From assembly GCA_963682175.1 (NCBI GenBank), contig OY821789.1, forward strand, positions 1,302,001 through 1,366,000: a stretch of DNA of 64,000 nucleotides, written 5' to 3'. The notes under the pieces are model-generated. The model was not told the origin of the DNA. It saw only the letters and a list, made by a program, of their open reading frames with translations, and did no database searches. Positions within the stretch are counted from its first letter, which is position 1. Each line of letters starts with the position of its first letter. The stretch comes from Triglochin maritima. Its lineage: Eukaryota; Streptophyta; Magnoliopsida; Alismatales; Juncaginaceae. The position numbers were made by a program, and so were the translations under genes. Shown piece after piece: positions 52,390 through 64,000 of this stretch.

Positions 52390-54119
52390 ATTAATCAGAA
52401 AACTAGTTTTTGGTGTTGGTGGTGGTAGTAGTAGTAGTATTACCATCGACTCTCCTCTTCCAACACCCTCCTCCCTCTTGACCACCAAAGAGCCCCTCCT
52501 CCATCTCCTCCAAAGACCTACCTTTAGTCTCAGCCAAGAAAAAATAGAAAAACAAGCAACCCCAGCAAACAGAAAGAAGCCCCCACCAATCGTAATAGAC
52601 ACTGTAGCGTACATGACCCTGTTCACTGCCACACCCATGCTAGCGCCTTGGGCCCTCATTAGGAATATCTCCGAACTGTACACCCAAATTATGGGCCCAA
52701 GTCCAACCTAGAAAAAGCCCACGAACGACAACACAACCCCAACCGAAACTGACAGGGCCCATACTGGGCTGTGGTTGGTGTGGGCCTCTGCCATGGTCAG
52801 TGCCAGGCCCAGCCCGGTTATAGTGTCCTCCCCACTCTGTCATAGTGTACTTGAACTATTTATAAATTAATTAGGCCATATATATGTGCAAAAAAGACAA
52901 AGAGTTGACTTGTCTACGGTCTACCTGTCCATGAAGATGGTCTTGGTCAAGCCAACCCCCATGGTTGCTAGTAGGAGCTTGGTCTTGGTTTGGATTCCGG
53001 CCTTGTGGAAAATTCGAGGGCTGTAAAGGACAACGGCTTCGATTCCGGTCGCGTGCTCGAAGAAATGGATGCCCAATGCGGCTATCAGAATGCGACTCAC
53101 GGGTGGTGAAGGAGTCAACAATAATTCTTTCAGTACTTTGTTGTCGTTGTTCTTGTTTGATAATTTTGTCATGTCTATGTTGTCTTCCTTGTAATTTTGG
53201 TCGATTCCCGCGGCAAGTTTGATCTCTTCGAGCCTTGTTTGTGCTTCTTCTTTGGTGTTTGATACTTTCATGAGGACGGATCGGGCGGCCACGATTCGTC
53301 CTCGCATTACTAGCCACCTTGGTGACTCTGGCATTATGAAGATCCCAAGCATTAGGGCTAGTGAAGGGATGGCTCCGAGCCCAAGCATCGCGCGCCATCC
53401 GTACACAAGTGGAAGTTTTGAGAAGGCGAAGTTTGAAATGTATCTGTTCGAAAACAAAATTGGTTTCATTAGTATTTTAGTACCAAATCAAAATATCATC
53501 AAAAAAATCGTATAAATATAAATGTTGTATCTTGCATAGTCATCAAGATTTTCAATTCTTCAAAAAGGAATCATTCAGAGATCATTTACAATTACATCCT
53601 TCTATTCCAACTTCAAGTAAATTATCAAAGCTAAATTATTAATTATCACACCTAAACACATTATAATTATATACGAGTTGCAAAATTATTTAACAGTGAA
53701 ATTCGAAAGAAAAATGAAGATTCATGATCTATTACTTGCATGCATGCACTAAAAAACAATACACGTTCAGACCAACAAAACATAATTCCGCTGCAAAGAA
53801 CACAATCAAATTAGCTTTACATGCATGCCAACTTCTAAGACATCTGTTTTCTAATTACAGAAATGCAAAACCAAGTATTTTCTCTTCTTTTTTTACAGGA
53901 AAATTAATTATAGTTTGCCCTCTAAAATAAATACTTAGACAGGGAAATCTTCAGGAAATTATTACCATAACCCAGCAGGACAGAGATCATGGAAGCAATA
54001 ACAGCACAGGCAGCAGCATAACTGTTCCATTTCTCCTTCTTATTATTCTTCTCTGCAACCACCACTTCCAATGGAACCACCACACATGAGCTCTCATCTC
54101 TATTTCCACCACTCTCCAT
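52390..54119 (-). pseudogene. Polyol/monosaccharide transporter (PLT-like) pseudogene
   Basis: Pieces of a major-facilitator sugar/polyol transporter are in order on the minus strand. An N-terminal exon (MESGGNRDE start, ending SVLLGYG at about 53966) is followed by a middle piece (about 52910-53445: KLPLVYGWRAMLGLGAIPS, MPESPRWLVMRGR, HATGIEAVVLYSPRIF). Last comes a C-terminal piece (about 52400-52840: GPIIWVYSSEIF, then ETKGRSLEEME in another frame). Missing are transmembrane helices 2-4 between the two LLGY-like points, the DRVGRRPLLL loop after helix 7, and about 10 residues after NRVM. A TAG interrupts the frame after VGVVLSFVGFF, and a frame change separates the last helix from the tail. 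Not functional. Confidence 0.88.
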
Positions 54120-54233
54120 CTCTCTCAAACACATGTTTCACCACTACATGTATCCTTAAATACCAATACCCACAACATCATCTGAGGCATGCATGAATGA
54201 TGAGTCAACGTCTGCAATTACCAACATGTTATT

Positions 54234-55054
54234 TGTTGGAATATTGAGTTTGGGCTAGGCCCATGAATAGCTCAATTGAAGAAATCCAATGTTGAGATGA
54301 AGATGAGAACTATTGCCCCATGTGCCATGTGCTCACCTCTACTTTTTAGTCTCACATTGGCAAAGCTAACAAGTTGAAGGATGTTGATAAACATACTATT
54401 CACTTGTCACTTTGTAGGTGGAAAGAGAGGAGGAGAGAATTCTCCACACACGCGCGCGCGCCCGTCCCGGTCCGGGTCGGGGCGTGGCGAGGCGTGGCGT
54501 GACAGCGGGGGATTTGGGGGAAATTAGAGGCTTTAGCCTCAGGGTGATGGGTGTATTTATTTTTGGACCTCAAGGTAATTGTTTTTGCAATTAAGTCCTT
54601 GACGGTTACAAGAATAAATACATATATATATATCATGACAGTTTCCTCCTAAATGATATACACGTTCTATTTCCATCATCTCTACGGAAACCGTCCCTCT
54701 CCGGGGATTTCCTTCCCCGAATCCAAAGTTGTTCAACGTCTGATTCTTGCGAGGTTTCGCGCTGCTTTCGTGGTCCGTCGACTCCGGTGTGCGCCTGTTC
54801 GACGGTGAGACCGTTCTATCCTGGGAGAAAACCGGCAGACCATCAAACGCACTGGTATGTGGGCCGATATTTTCTCTGAGGCAAGTCGCCTTCCGACGGC
54901 TCGGTCTATGAGGTCGTTTCTGATTCATGTTCCTTCGTTTCTTGTTTTCCTTTACATGTTTTTGTATGTTGGCTTTATCTGGATCCTTATGGAATATTTA
55001 TTCGACATATGTAACCCACTGTATTACATGATCATATTTGTAATTGTATCAACA
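54234..55054. mobile_element. Solo LTR of an unidentified LTR retrotransposon, 821 bp
   Basis: Ends are TGTTGGAATATT and GTATCAACA (TGTTG/CAACA perfectly inverted), flanked by a perfect TTATT duplication (54229-54233 and 55055-55059). The interior has a GC-rich patch at 54450-54510 and no coding domain. Unlike the other LTRs, it has no clear palindrome array. Confidence 0.8.
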
Positions 55055-55059
55055 TTATT

Positions 55060-55202
55060 TACTTTCATGCATTGTAACGTTTGAGGTGATGTCATCTCAG
55101 TATCTAGAGGGTGATGTTGACCGGAATTCTTTGTTTTGCAAGCTTTTAAACATTACCCAATAGAATAACTTGATATATTTGATAGTAGCTTTATATATTG
55201 AG

Positions 55203-55267
<65 letters not shown>

Positions 55268-58200
55268 CATGCTGATTAATATGGGGTCAACTTGTTTCTT
55301 AGCAGAGACTTATGATTGGAACCAAAGGAAATCCATGCCTAAATCCTAATACTGGTGGATTCCAAATATACATCATGAAATGGATGTTTAAATTTATGAA
55401 GAAGTAAAGTTTGATTCGATTTAGGTTATTCGCGTTGAATCATTTCTAGAAGTTGAGTTTATAACCACATGTTTATCACATCTTCAAGTACGTTTGGATA
55501 ATTGTTGCGATGGAATCCTAAAGGATGGATTTTTAGGATATGAGGTTTGGTGGCATTGCAACTTAATATGTTGCGGAGTCATGTATATTCTTATGGTACA
55601 TATAATAGCTCCTTCTTGATAGCAATGAATCAAGGAATAAATAAGGAGGCCGCTTGCAATAAAATAAATAAATAAGGGGAAGACATCACTTTGACAATTT
55701 CGCTCTTTATATTTGCTTGGATTTTTTACATCTAGCCATCTTTTATAGGTCACCTTTTCTTCTTATTTATTTGATGTGCTTACAGAAAATCGATAAGTTT
55801 TTCTTGTTACCGACATTGAAGACCGCTTCTTAATGTAAGCTTACTACATCTAATACTGGAAAATATTTGATAAATGTATTTCAACATCAAATCCACACCA
55901 CGATAGTTACATATCTGTCATTCTGGGAGTGAGTTTAATTAGTTTGGACCCCACAACTTTAAGAAAATCAGAAATCAAATCCACTTGAACGGGACATGTC
56001 ACTACAGAAGCAAACATCATTTGAAGTTTCCAACGTCTACCACGTAAATTATCAACATCAGTTATCGGAAAGGTTCGTGAATAGGAAACGAAACGGCTCA
56101 TAACATATCGAAGCCAAACAAAACCTTCCACCACCAAATTCTGATATTATTAGGTGATGGATCTTTTCCAATGGAATCAACGTATACAAATACAGGTTGT
56201 TGGTCAACTCGTCTCGTCACATCTCTTACGCAAAAGTGTTTTGTCACGTCGTACCTCAAATCATTAAGTTGTCATTTCTTAATCCATGCGACACGCGTAA
56301 TCCGAGTGCATTACTCCACTAACTATTGTGCTTTTGTAAAATATTGGAACAAATATTAAAAGGTAAAATGATCGTAGGACGTGAGTCCTACACGTAGCCA
56401 ACGTGGTGTATCATTTTTCACGTGAATGAATTTTCATGTAAATGGGAGGCACATCCGACCAACAAAAAAATCTAGAGGTGGGTTCTTCCTCTCAGTCAGG
56501 CAGTTTCCAAAGCAAGGTTGTCTCTAAGATAAAATGAGTGTCCTCTCGACGGCGACATCAAACTCGGGAGGGTGTCTCCAGAAATCATCGTTGCTGTAGA
56601 CGATGATGGATATGGGAGGAAAGGGAGGATGATGTTGGGCGGTGGTGAGCTTGGAGATGGTGAGGGGGTCGAGGGGGTTTTGGGGAAGTGGTGTGGAGAT
56701 GAGAGGTTTGGGGTTATGGATGTGTTATCGAACTCAAGTTTAAAGATGACATACTCGTGATGCTCAATTATGTGTAGAAATCAGATGCTCAATCATTTTA
56801 GATAATCAAATCTCAAATTTCAATTCAGAATCTCTCCCTCCTAAATGGTGGTCAAGTACTTGGATTACACCAACTTTCAAATTTCAATTAGAAATCCCTT
56901 AAGTGGGGGTGGGTCGATTGGGAGGAGAAGAATGGGTTGGTGTGGATTGAGAAGATGACGGGATTTGGGTAGAGAATTGGGAATGAATTTTGGGTTAAGA
57001 ACCAGGGGCGGAATTAATGTAGGAGACTAATCATGTTAACCCCTAATTATTCTCTCATAACTGCTAATTCTAATGGGACGTGAAGTTTAACTAACTTCAC
57101 AAAGTGCACAAGGTCAATATAAAACTATGAGTGAGTAAAGATCCAATAAAAAGTGTACTCAATCAAAAATCTTGTTTTTTATTTGGCTGAAATTACTGTA
57201 CTGAAAAATAACGAAAGAATCAATCACAACTCAGAAACTCTAACGGGTATCAAGTATCAACTCACGGAGGATGTAAGCAAACCAATCACAACTTGGTTAG
57301 ATAAGATCTCTTGTAAGCCGAAGCTCAACTAATGTGGGGCTCAATGTTGAACATAATAACTTCATCATGTGGTTTGTGAACTTACTTTATATTTTGACAC
57401 ATGAAAATAAATATATTTACTTCAATAGAGAAACATATTTGTTATTGTTCGTAAGGGGAGAGTGGTACACTCATTTGTTTAATAAACTTCAGCGAATTAG
57501 GTAGCTCCAATTATTATATCATTGTATTCAAATTAAGCATGTTATAGGGGTTAATCCGTTAATATTTAAAACCATGTTTTGAATATATATTTTTTGTGTT
57601 AAATAACTCCAATGCAGCTGTGCAGACCGTGTTAGATTATGTCTGAAGATTAGATAAACACACTGTCTTCGTCTTAATAAGGACATGCACAACTCGAAAG
57701 CCTTTGTGCCTTTCTTTAGGCATCTTCGCATGGGAAAAGCTCAGTTGAACAATTCTCTACTACCTTCTTTCCATGTTTTAGTGACAGACTGACCAATAAG
57801 AGCAGACTTGTTCCTTTGCATCTTCGTAAAGACTTCAAACAGTAACGTGAACAAAGACAGGCAATTCCACTTAGAATGCGCAATACATAAAGTGCTAACT
57901 GAAAAGGACTTCAAAGACCAGCATTATTTCTTAAATAGAATTAAGTAAAGAGTTTGATTAAAAAGCTGTATGCTCTTGTAGAGCAACCCCCGTCATAGAA
58001 CTTTGGTTATGAACTTATGATACACTGAAGACAAAACACCAACTTACCAATCAATGGGAGGCTTGAACAGTCAAAAGACTACTGACCTACAGAATACATT
58101 ACTGGGGGGGATCATGCTCCCTTGCATAATTCCATCAAAGGCACAATCAGCTTTGATTGGGAGAAAAAAAGGGAGTTCTTACAAGGATACAAGAGTGAAA

Positions 58201-58347
58201 TCATCTGTACACTAACGCCCCTCTTTCAATCTTCATCCTGGTTTCAAAAACTTTGAGGCTCTAATTTAACTAGTGGTCCTGAACACTAGCTTTTGTTAAA
58301 TTGGCCTTAAGAATCTGAAGCTCACTTGCCCACTTTGCAGAGAATGG
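55060..58347. other. Long intergenic stretch
   Basis: Begins with a (TA)n run (55206-55266), then AT-rich DNA. Near 56540-56700 the minus strand reads IIVYSNDDFWRHPPEF in a short open frame that looks like a protein fragment but matches nothing I can name. The last 600 bp precede the 3' end of the next gene. Confidence 0.4.
55206..55266. repeat. (TA)n microsatellite
   Basis: An uninterrupted run of TA dinucleotides of about 61 bp, just outside the right end of the solo LTR. Confidence 0.95.
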
Positions 58348-61300
58348 CTACATCTGGCCATCTGCAGGACTTTCACATAACACATTGGACTCTTTATGTT
58401 TATCAAATACCTTTACATGACAGAGCGAACCACCAGCTTCATCAGCAAAAATAATTTTCTTCCGCTTCTTGGGAGCAACATCTACTTCTGCTGCAACATT
58501 ACATTGTCTTGACCGCTGTAAATAACAATGCAACAGGGATTAAAACATGTAAACAACAAAATAATTTCTTTCTAGGGTTAGGAAAACAAAGAAATACCAT
58601 TATCTTGCAGAAACGTTTTAGATCACGTGTTATCATGTTCCTGTACCTCTCTACCATTGCTTCAAGTGCTAAGACATTTTCTGCGGCCATTTTCATCTGA
58701 TTTGACACAAAATAGTGAACACAAATAAGCTGAGCTGCAGGAAGTATATTTGAGAGGATAAATGCTAAAGAGGTCTAGACAGTGCAGATGTATTCACAAA
58801 AATCGGTCTAGGGTGAGAGATTGAACACATTAGGATGAAGGAACCATGTTGGCTTGCAACTTCTACTTTAACTTTAGCACAATACCTATGTCTCCCATTC
58901 TATTGACCACTAATAACTACTACACGTTATCTAGCATCTATAAAGTCACAGACCAGGTATTGCCCTTTACCAAGAGATGCTAACAGGACCTTCAGACAAG
59001 ACCATGATAATGTTCACGTTACTTTAGTGAACAACCACATGTATAAAAAAGACACCCAATAAAATTATCCCTCCGAGGCTCTCTATCACTATCAAAAAAA
59101 ACCTGATATTCATCTAAGACTGTCCTAGCTTCTGAAACCACCCTATTGCAAAAGAGATTCCAGCAAGTCACAAATTGATAAAAGCAAGTAAACTAAATGT
59201 CAAACCAATGACAGAATAAAGGAATAGGTATTTCACAAATTGTGAATCAAACCATAGAAATTTCTATGGAATATGTAATGATAAGTTTTCAAGATGGGTA
59301 AAGTGACAATATCAGGAAAATGTGGTGTATGGTATTTTACCTTGTCTGGCTGTTCTAAGGATGAGTTGGAAGGTGTTTCTGCGGTCGAAATTTCAGTCAT
59401 GAGGCTTTTCATGGATTTCAGCCCATCAACAAGTTTTGATGTGACGGTTTCAAAGTCACGCATTTGCCTTTGTGAAAATCTTATGGCATCTTGAGATATA
59501 GAAGTAAGCAATGAGTTCTCACTGTGAGTAGATGATTTTGTGCATGCCCGAGGTCCTTTTATTGTGATTTTGTTAAAAGGGGGTGAAATGTCACCTTTTG
59601 CCTTCTTTGACATCTTTACAGGACTTCGTATCAACTCTGGCTCACACTGATCTGACACTGATAACAAATTATTAGCCCAGTGGACAGACTGTAGCCTCCT
59701 ACTGCCTGAAATATATAAGTTGATTCATTGTTATTAACTGGTACAACCAAGGAGAACTTGTCTTCTGTGGCTGCACCGTTTACCTGAAAGTTGAATAGTT
59801 TCCCACAACTTTTCAGCATACATCGCCTTACATAGTTTCGTCTGAGACAATGGAGAAAGGGCCTGCATGACAGGAAACAACTATCGTACTCATACTCACA
59901 AGAAGAGTAATATGTCAAACACAATTCTTGAAAAATGTGAGATATAAAGAGCTCTACCTTTCTTTTAGATAGCAATTTTTTTGGAGACTGCTCTAACTCT
60001 AGATCCTGAGCTTGGCAACAATTGACTGATTCATCTTGTTCTTGTGAGCTAGAATCAACTGATCCAGGCATATCAGAACAGACATGTGACTCTAAGATAT
60101 GGTGCTGTCTGTCACCACATTTAGTTGTGCTAATTTCAGTGCTATTTTCTGACACGAGTTCAAAAGGCATTTCTGAATCTCTGCAGACATCAGTTTCATC
60201 GACATTATCGCAACAGGCATTAACATCCTTCGACAGGACGGCCCTTTCTTCAGACATGTTAGGCGATCCATTTCCGATAGAAGCATCAAAAATGTTACTC
60301 TGGATTTTTTCTTCTATGCACATATTGCCGAGGTAGGAAATATTATTTTCGTTGGCTGATTTGATAGCCATGCGAGGTATATATTCTAGCAAATCTGCAT
60401 GCTCATTATCGGTGGAAGATATCTGACAATCAATTGCCATGGTTATAGAGTTTGATCTAGATTCATCATGACAAACAGGAGCAGCATTGAACTCTGGTGA
60501 CAACAAAGTAGTACGACCAGACATAGTTGACAAACCTGGCTCAAAGCTCCCATAATCATCATGCACAGATTGGTTATGTTCACATACTCCAGCCCTCTTC
60601 AAGGGTTTCACCTCTATGCTTGATACAGCATAACAATTGAATTTCTGTACAGCGTTCTGATAATGAGCATTCTCCACACATGAGTCTACACTTTGACAGA
60701 ATGTAGTTTCTGCATCTTGAAAGATGCTATTGCCGATCCCATCAGTCGTTCCACCACATAACCCAATAGGTTTGAATCCTGTAAATAAATTATAAGCAGC
60801 ATCAGAAAAGGTATGAGATGCACCCTGCCGATCCTGATATCCAGCTTCAACAGCATTGCTTCTGCGACTAGTAACTGATTCAGTGATGTCCATATATAAC
60901 AGGCAATTTTCAGGTTCAGACTTCTGTGTTTGGAGCTGGCTTGCTGCTTCTAGAGAATAATCATCTGGTGTGGTAAGAATGCTGGGTTGGACACTTTGCA
61001 TGACAGAGTCAGGAACTTCAGTGGGAGAACATGACTTCAAAACAGGCCGGGCAGTAACATCGATAGGATTTTCCTGGTATATTAAAATTGCATTTTTGGC
61101 AGATTCACCAGACGATTTCGTCAGACTGAAGTCAACACAATTACTTTCTGGGGCAGAGGGGTTACCGGCATCTACTGGATCAGTTTCCACAGTTTTACTT
61201 TCCTTTTGCTCAGAAATATCTGGGATGTCAACCATGCTAGTATTACAAACACAAACAGCAGAATTTTCTTCTAGAGGAACTAAATCTGTTAAACAATCAA

Positions 61301-62180
61301 CTATTGTTCCAACATTTGGTATAGGATCATTGATGCTGCAAATATCATCCTCGATTTCTAACTTAATACCATGTCCACTTAGAATGCCTTCACAGTGTGC
61401 TGATATCCTATTACCAGTCATTTCTTTATCTGTTGCTAGAAAACTGGAATGAGGAATAGGAATGTTGGCGGAAGATGCTTTCTGATTATCTGCTTCTATT
61501 GATACAGAGCTGTCTGATGAAGATGAAGATGACTGTACAACCATCTTTAGATTTCTTTGCCTTGAAGATCGCCTTGAAAGCCTTCGCTTCAAGTTAACAA
61601 GAGGTTCATCTAGGTCTAATTGAGCAAGATTTGATGAGTCGGGCTCATCACTCTCCTTTCCACATCGTGGGACTCTTTTGACCTTATCTTTCATAAGTGC
61701 ATGGGAATCCACAAGTTTCCGTATCTTGGCCTTGGACCTGCTTCTTAACTCCCTAAGAGTCAAGGCATTAGAAACTATCTCACAATCGTCAGTACTTTTG
61801 TCACTGCTACCTCTCATTGATTTATTGGGTTTGTGGTTGGCAATGTCAGTGTCATCTAAGAGGTGAAGTCCATGAATCCCTTCAGGCGATGGCATTTCCA
61901 ACTTGATAGTTACACTACTCATATATCCTTTCTTTCCGTCCATTTGCTTCGTGCAGTTAGCTTTCAGTCCAACAATGTTTGCCTCTTTTGGTCCCTGCAG
62001 ACTGCTCACCCCCTTAAACTTCAAGTTTCTTTTCTCTTGAGAAAAAAAACTATTTCTAACTTTTACAACGGAGCCCCCTTTGATAGCATTGATGAAATGT
62101 ACAATATCGAAGTCCACAAGTGAAGAAACATCTGCAGCAATATCTTTACATGTAAGATATCCAGGATCGTTAGAAGACAT
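58348..62180 (-). CDS. Large unrecognised, probably nuclear, plant protein
   Basis: Exons from the start: 59958-62180, 59784-59862, 59341-59705, 59103-59142, 58598-58696, 58348-58515; about 990 residues. I do not recognise the family. The N-terminal 45 residues are compact (MSSNDPGYLTCKDIAADVS, VDFDIVHFINAIKGGS). Then come basic patches (ELRSRSKAKIRKLV, NLKRRLSRRSSRQRNLK), a serine run and a long acidic, disordered middle. The C-terminal 250 residues look ordered, with helical stretches (RFSQRQMRDFETVTSKLVDG, ENVLALEAMVERYRNM) and the tail KKRKKIIFADEAGG. Several basic clusters suggest a nuclear location. The 40-nt exon at 59103-59142 is one base too long for the flanking phases, so that junction is unresolved. 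Start at 62180 follows a CTGCAG acceptor; an in-frame ATG lies at 62243. A 5'-UTR intron probably runs from 63051 to about 62200. Confidence 0.72.
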
Positions 62181-63155
62181 AATTAAGATGATGAGATGAT
62201 CTGCAGGAATGCAGTTGTGTGAGTACGGGAAACTGAGAGACACAATATGGAGGTTGTTTAGAAGAACTAAATGTATTCAGCAGAATTTAGAAGTTGTGAG
62301 TGCAGAAACAACATTGCATGAATTTCAACAAGCACAGATATAAAACAATTTCAAGTATGCTAAACAAACAGGTAAGACCGTTTACCAAATTGTATAAACT
62401 TCTGAAGCATGTATAAAGTATCAACTTCTAACACGGAAAGATTAAAAAAAAAACTGAAGTTTTTAAGTGATGGTCTGTTTACGGCTCTTTTACAATGACA
62501 AGTCAAGGATAGTTTCAAAAAAAAAGCTCCCGAAAAATCTTTAGTCCACTCTTAAATTCTAAATAATAGGCATCTAAACATCAATGTAAACAAAAATGGG
62601 CTCGTTTAAATTTAAAATAAATAAATATGGAAAGTACGTTGCATTGGTGATGTATCAAGACTAATAATCACTATCATTGATCAGGAAAACCCAACACATG
62701 AATAAAGAGTAAAATAGACGTTCTTAACAAGAATGTATGCACCTTATGATGTCAAATGAGTAGATTATGCTGTGAAGTCAAATGCTTTTTTTCCCCTCAG
62801 AAGTCAAGTAGTGTAGACATGTGAAACACATCTAATCATGATCATATAAACCCTAAACGTCTCCTGCTCAAAAACAATGAACCCTCGACGGACATGAGAT
62901 CCGAACTTAAGTTCATATGGCAAGACAACCAAAGAAAAGTCAGAAACAAAAATTAAACTTTAAAAAAAAACTGCTCCTTATACGAAACACAAATCAAACC
63001 CCCAAAAAAGCAACTTTTCGGGTTAGATCTAAGAAGGAAAGGAGGCATTACCAGAAAGAACTACGCGGACGCGAAACTCGACTCGATCCGTCCAAAAAAA
63101 AAGGGCTTTACGAGGGAGAAAGAGAGAGGGAAAGGGTTTAAAAAGTATGCGAAAA

Positions 63156-63183
63156 TTTTCCCGCCGGTGGAGTTGGCGGGAAA
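63156..63183. promoter_or_regulatory. Inverted pair of consensus E2F sites
   Basis: TTTTCCCGCC (63156-63165) and GGCGGGAAA (63175-63183) are consensus E2F sites arranged as an inverted repeat with a 9-bp spacer. They lie just upstream of the presumed leader exon of the minus-strand gene and about 530 bp upstream of OEP24. Paired E2F sites are typical of G1/S-induced promoters in plants. Confidence 0.75.
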
Positions 63184-63712
63184 GATGAGCCCATTAGAGT
63201 TTTCCGCTTCCGTCATCTTAATTTATTACTTGCTTTTTTACTCATTAATTATTAATGATTATTTTTAATTTAATTGGAAGATAACAATGGGCAGATTACT
63301 CTTAGTTTTTTTTTCTTCAAAAAATTCATTTTTATGTATACAATTTATGGAAAAAAACAAATAACATGGAAACATACTTTAGGAGGCCAATTACAATTTA
63401 CCCAAAAAATACACACACTATTTATTTAATTTAGTTGCAGATATTTTATACATTTATCCTTTGGGCTTTTGGCATCTTCAGGCCGACGTTCACGCCAACT
63501 CCACCACCATTTCCCCATCTACACCCAACCCCGAACATAAAATCTCATCCATCCGATCCCAATCCAACGGCTATATCTCAATCCAACCAACTCGCCCCCA
63601 AACCCTCCAACCACGAAACCCTCTCTTCCACTTCCCGCCCACAAACCCCAAATCCCCAAAACGCCAAATCAAATCCACTTCACTTCTCCACCGAAAAAGG
63701 AAAGAAGCGAAG

Positions 63713-63919
63713 ATGAAGGCGACGGTGAAGGGGAAGTTCGACGCCGACAAGAACGTGGCGTCGTCGTTCTTCACGTTCTCCACCCCAGCCGCCGGCGACG
63801 CCAGGCTGAAGCTTTCCCTCACCGACGCCACCATATCCAAGGGCCCATCGCTCGAGGGCCTCACCCTCTCGCTCGAGAAGCCCGGGAACTTCATCGTGGA
63901 CTACAACGCCCACCGAAAC
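63713..63919 (+). CDS. OEP24: Outer envelope pore protein 24 (OEP24), first exon only
   Basis: OEP24 is a beta-barrel solute channel of the plastid outer envelope, passing sugars, phosphates and other metabolites. Only exon 1 is in the window: 69 codons, beginning MKATVKGKFDADKNVASSFF and containing LSLTDATISKGPSLEGL and LEKPGNFIVDYN, which match the conserved N-terminal strands of the family. A donor (AAC|GTAACT) follows at 63920, and the rest lies beyond the right edge. No transit peptide is expected for this class of outer-envelope barrel. The reading frame is intact to the donor. Confidence 0.88.
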
Positions 63920-64000
63920 GTAACTATTTCTCCGCTTACGGTTAGGGTTAGTTAGGGTTTTGGTTGTGGTGCTCAAGTCATTTGGTTTGGTGTAGGATTT

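Noticed and set aside
54770..54806. Two TCGAC cores 21 bp apart in the solo LTR at 54.2-55.1 kb
   Set aside because: Only one pair and no full palindrome, so not evidence that this LTR carries the array.
56540..56700. Minus-strand open frame reading IIVYSNDDFWRHPPEF
   Set aside because: Protein-like but isolated, with no splice partners or family I can name; recorded only as a possible relic.

Overview
The window is nuclear DNA from a flowering plant, almost certainly a eudicot. The evidence is GT-AG introns, plant-only families (PERK kinase, SWI3D, PTF2, OEP24, plastid-targeted proteins), AT-rich intergenic DNA and plant transposon classes. No ordering of genes points to one species, so I do not name one. 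Exon-intron models below were built by eye from splice sites, phase continuity and remembered family conservation. Most models close in frame; one exon (59103-59142) does not. Layout, left to right: a Tourist-like MITE, a solo Ty1/copia LTR and a Mutator-like element (MULE) fill the first 5 kb. Then come cytosolic glucose-6-phosphate isomerase (6.3-14.1 kb, 23 coding exons, intron 16 swollen by two nested solo LTRs), the heterotrimeric G-protein beta subunit (15.1-17.9 kb), a broken mTERF fragment, and a TauE/SafE membrane protein on the minus strand (20.0-23.6 kb). From 24,993 to 33,756 lies one Ty1/copia element bounded by a perfect GTAAT duplication; a truncated Ty3/gypsy element sits inside its 5' LTR. 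After a small hAT-type MITE come a PERK receptor kinase (34.4-38.0 kb), the SWI/SNF subunit SWI3D (40.0-44.8 kb) and a small plastid membrane protein (45.8-46.3 kb), all on the minus strand. PTF2, a plant-specific TFIIB-like factor (47.3-49.5 kb), follows on the plus strand. Next is a short minus-strand non-coding unit holding two C/D-box snoRNAs, one of them a U43-type 18S guide. A second, deleted MULE, a decayed polyol-transporter pseudogene and another solo LTR fill 50.9-55.1 kb. The window ends with a large unrecognised, probably nuclear protein on the minus strand (58.3-62.2 kb) behind a paired E2F-site promoter, and the first exon of OEP24 at the right edge. The host genes are ordinary single-copy housekeeping and signalling genes and do not form a pathway cluster. 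The most unusual signal is in the repeats. Otherwise unrelated LTRs (Ty1/copia, Ty3/gypsy and a third family) share arrays of the palindrome CGGTCGACCG, in pairs about 22 bp apart that recur about every 73 bp. I know of no name for this array. The second strong result is the snoRNA pair, which has no protein-coding signature.
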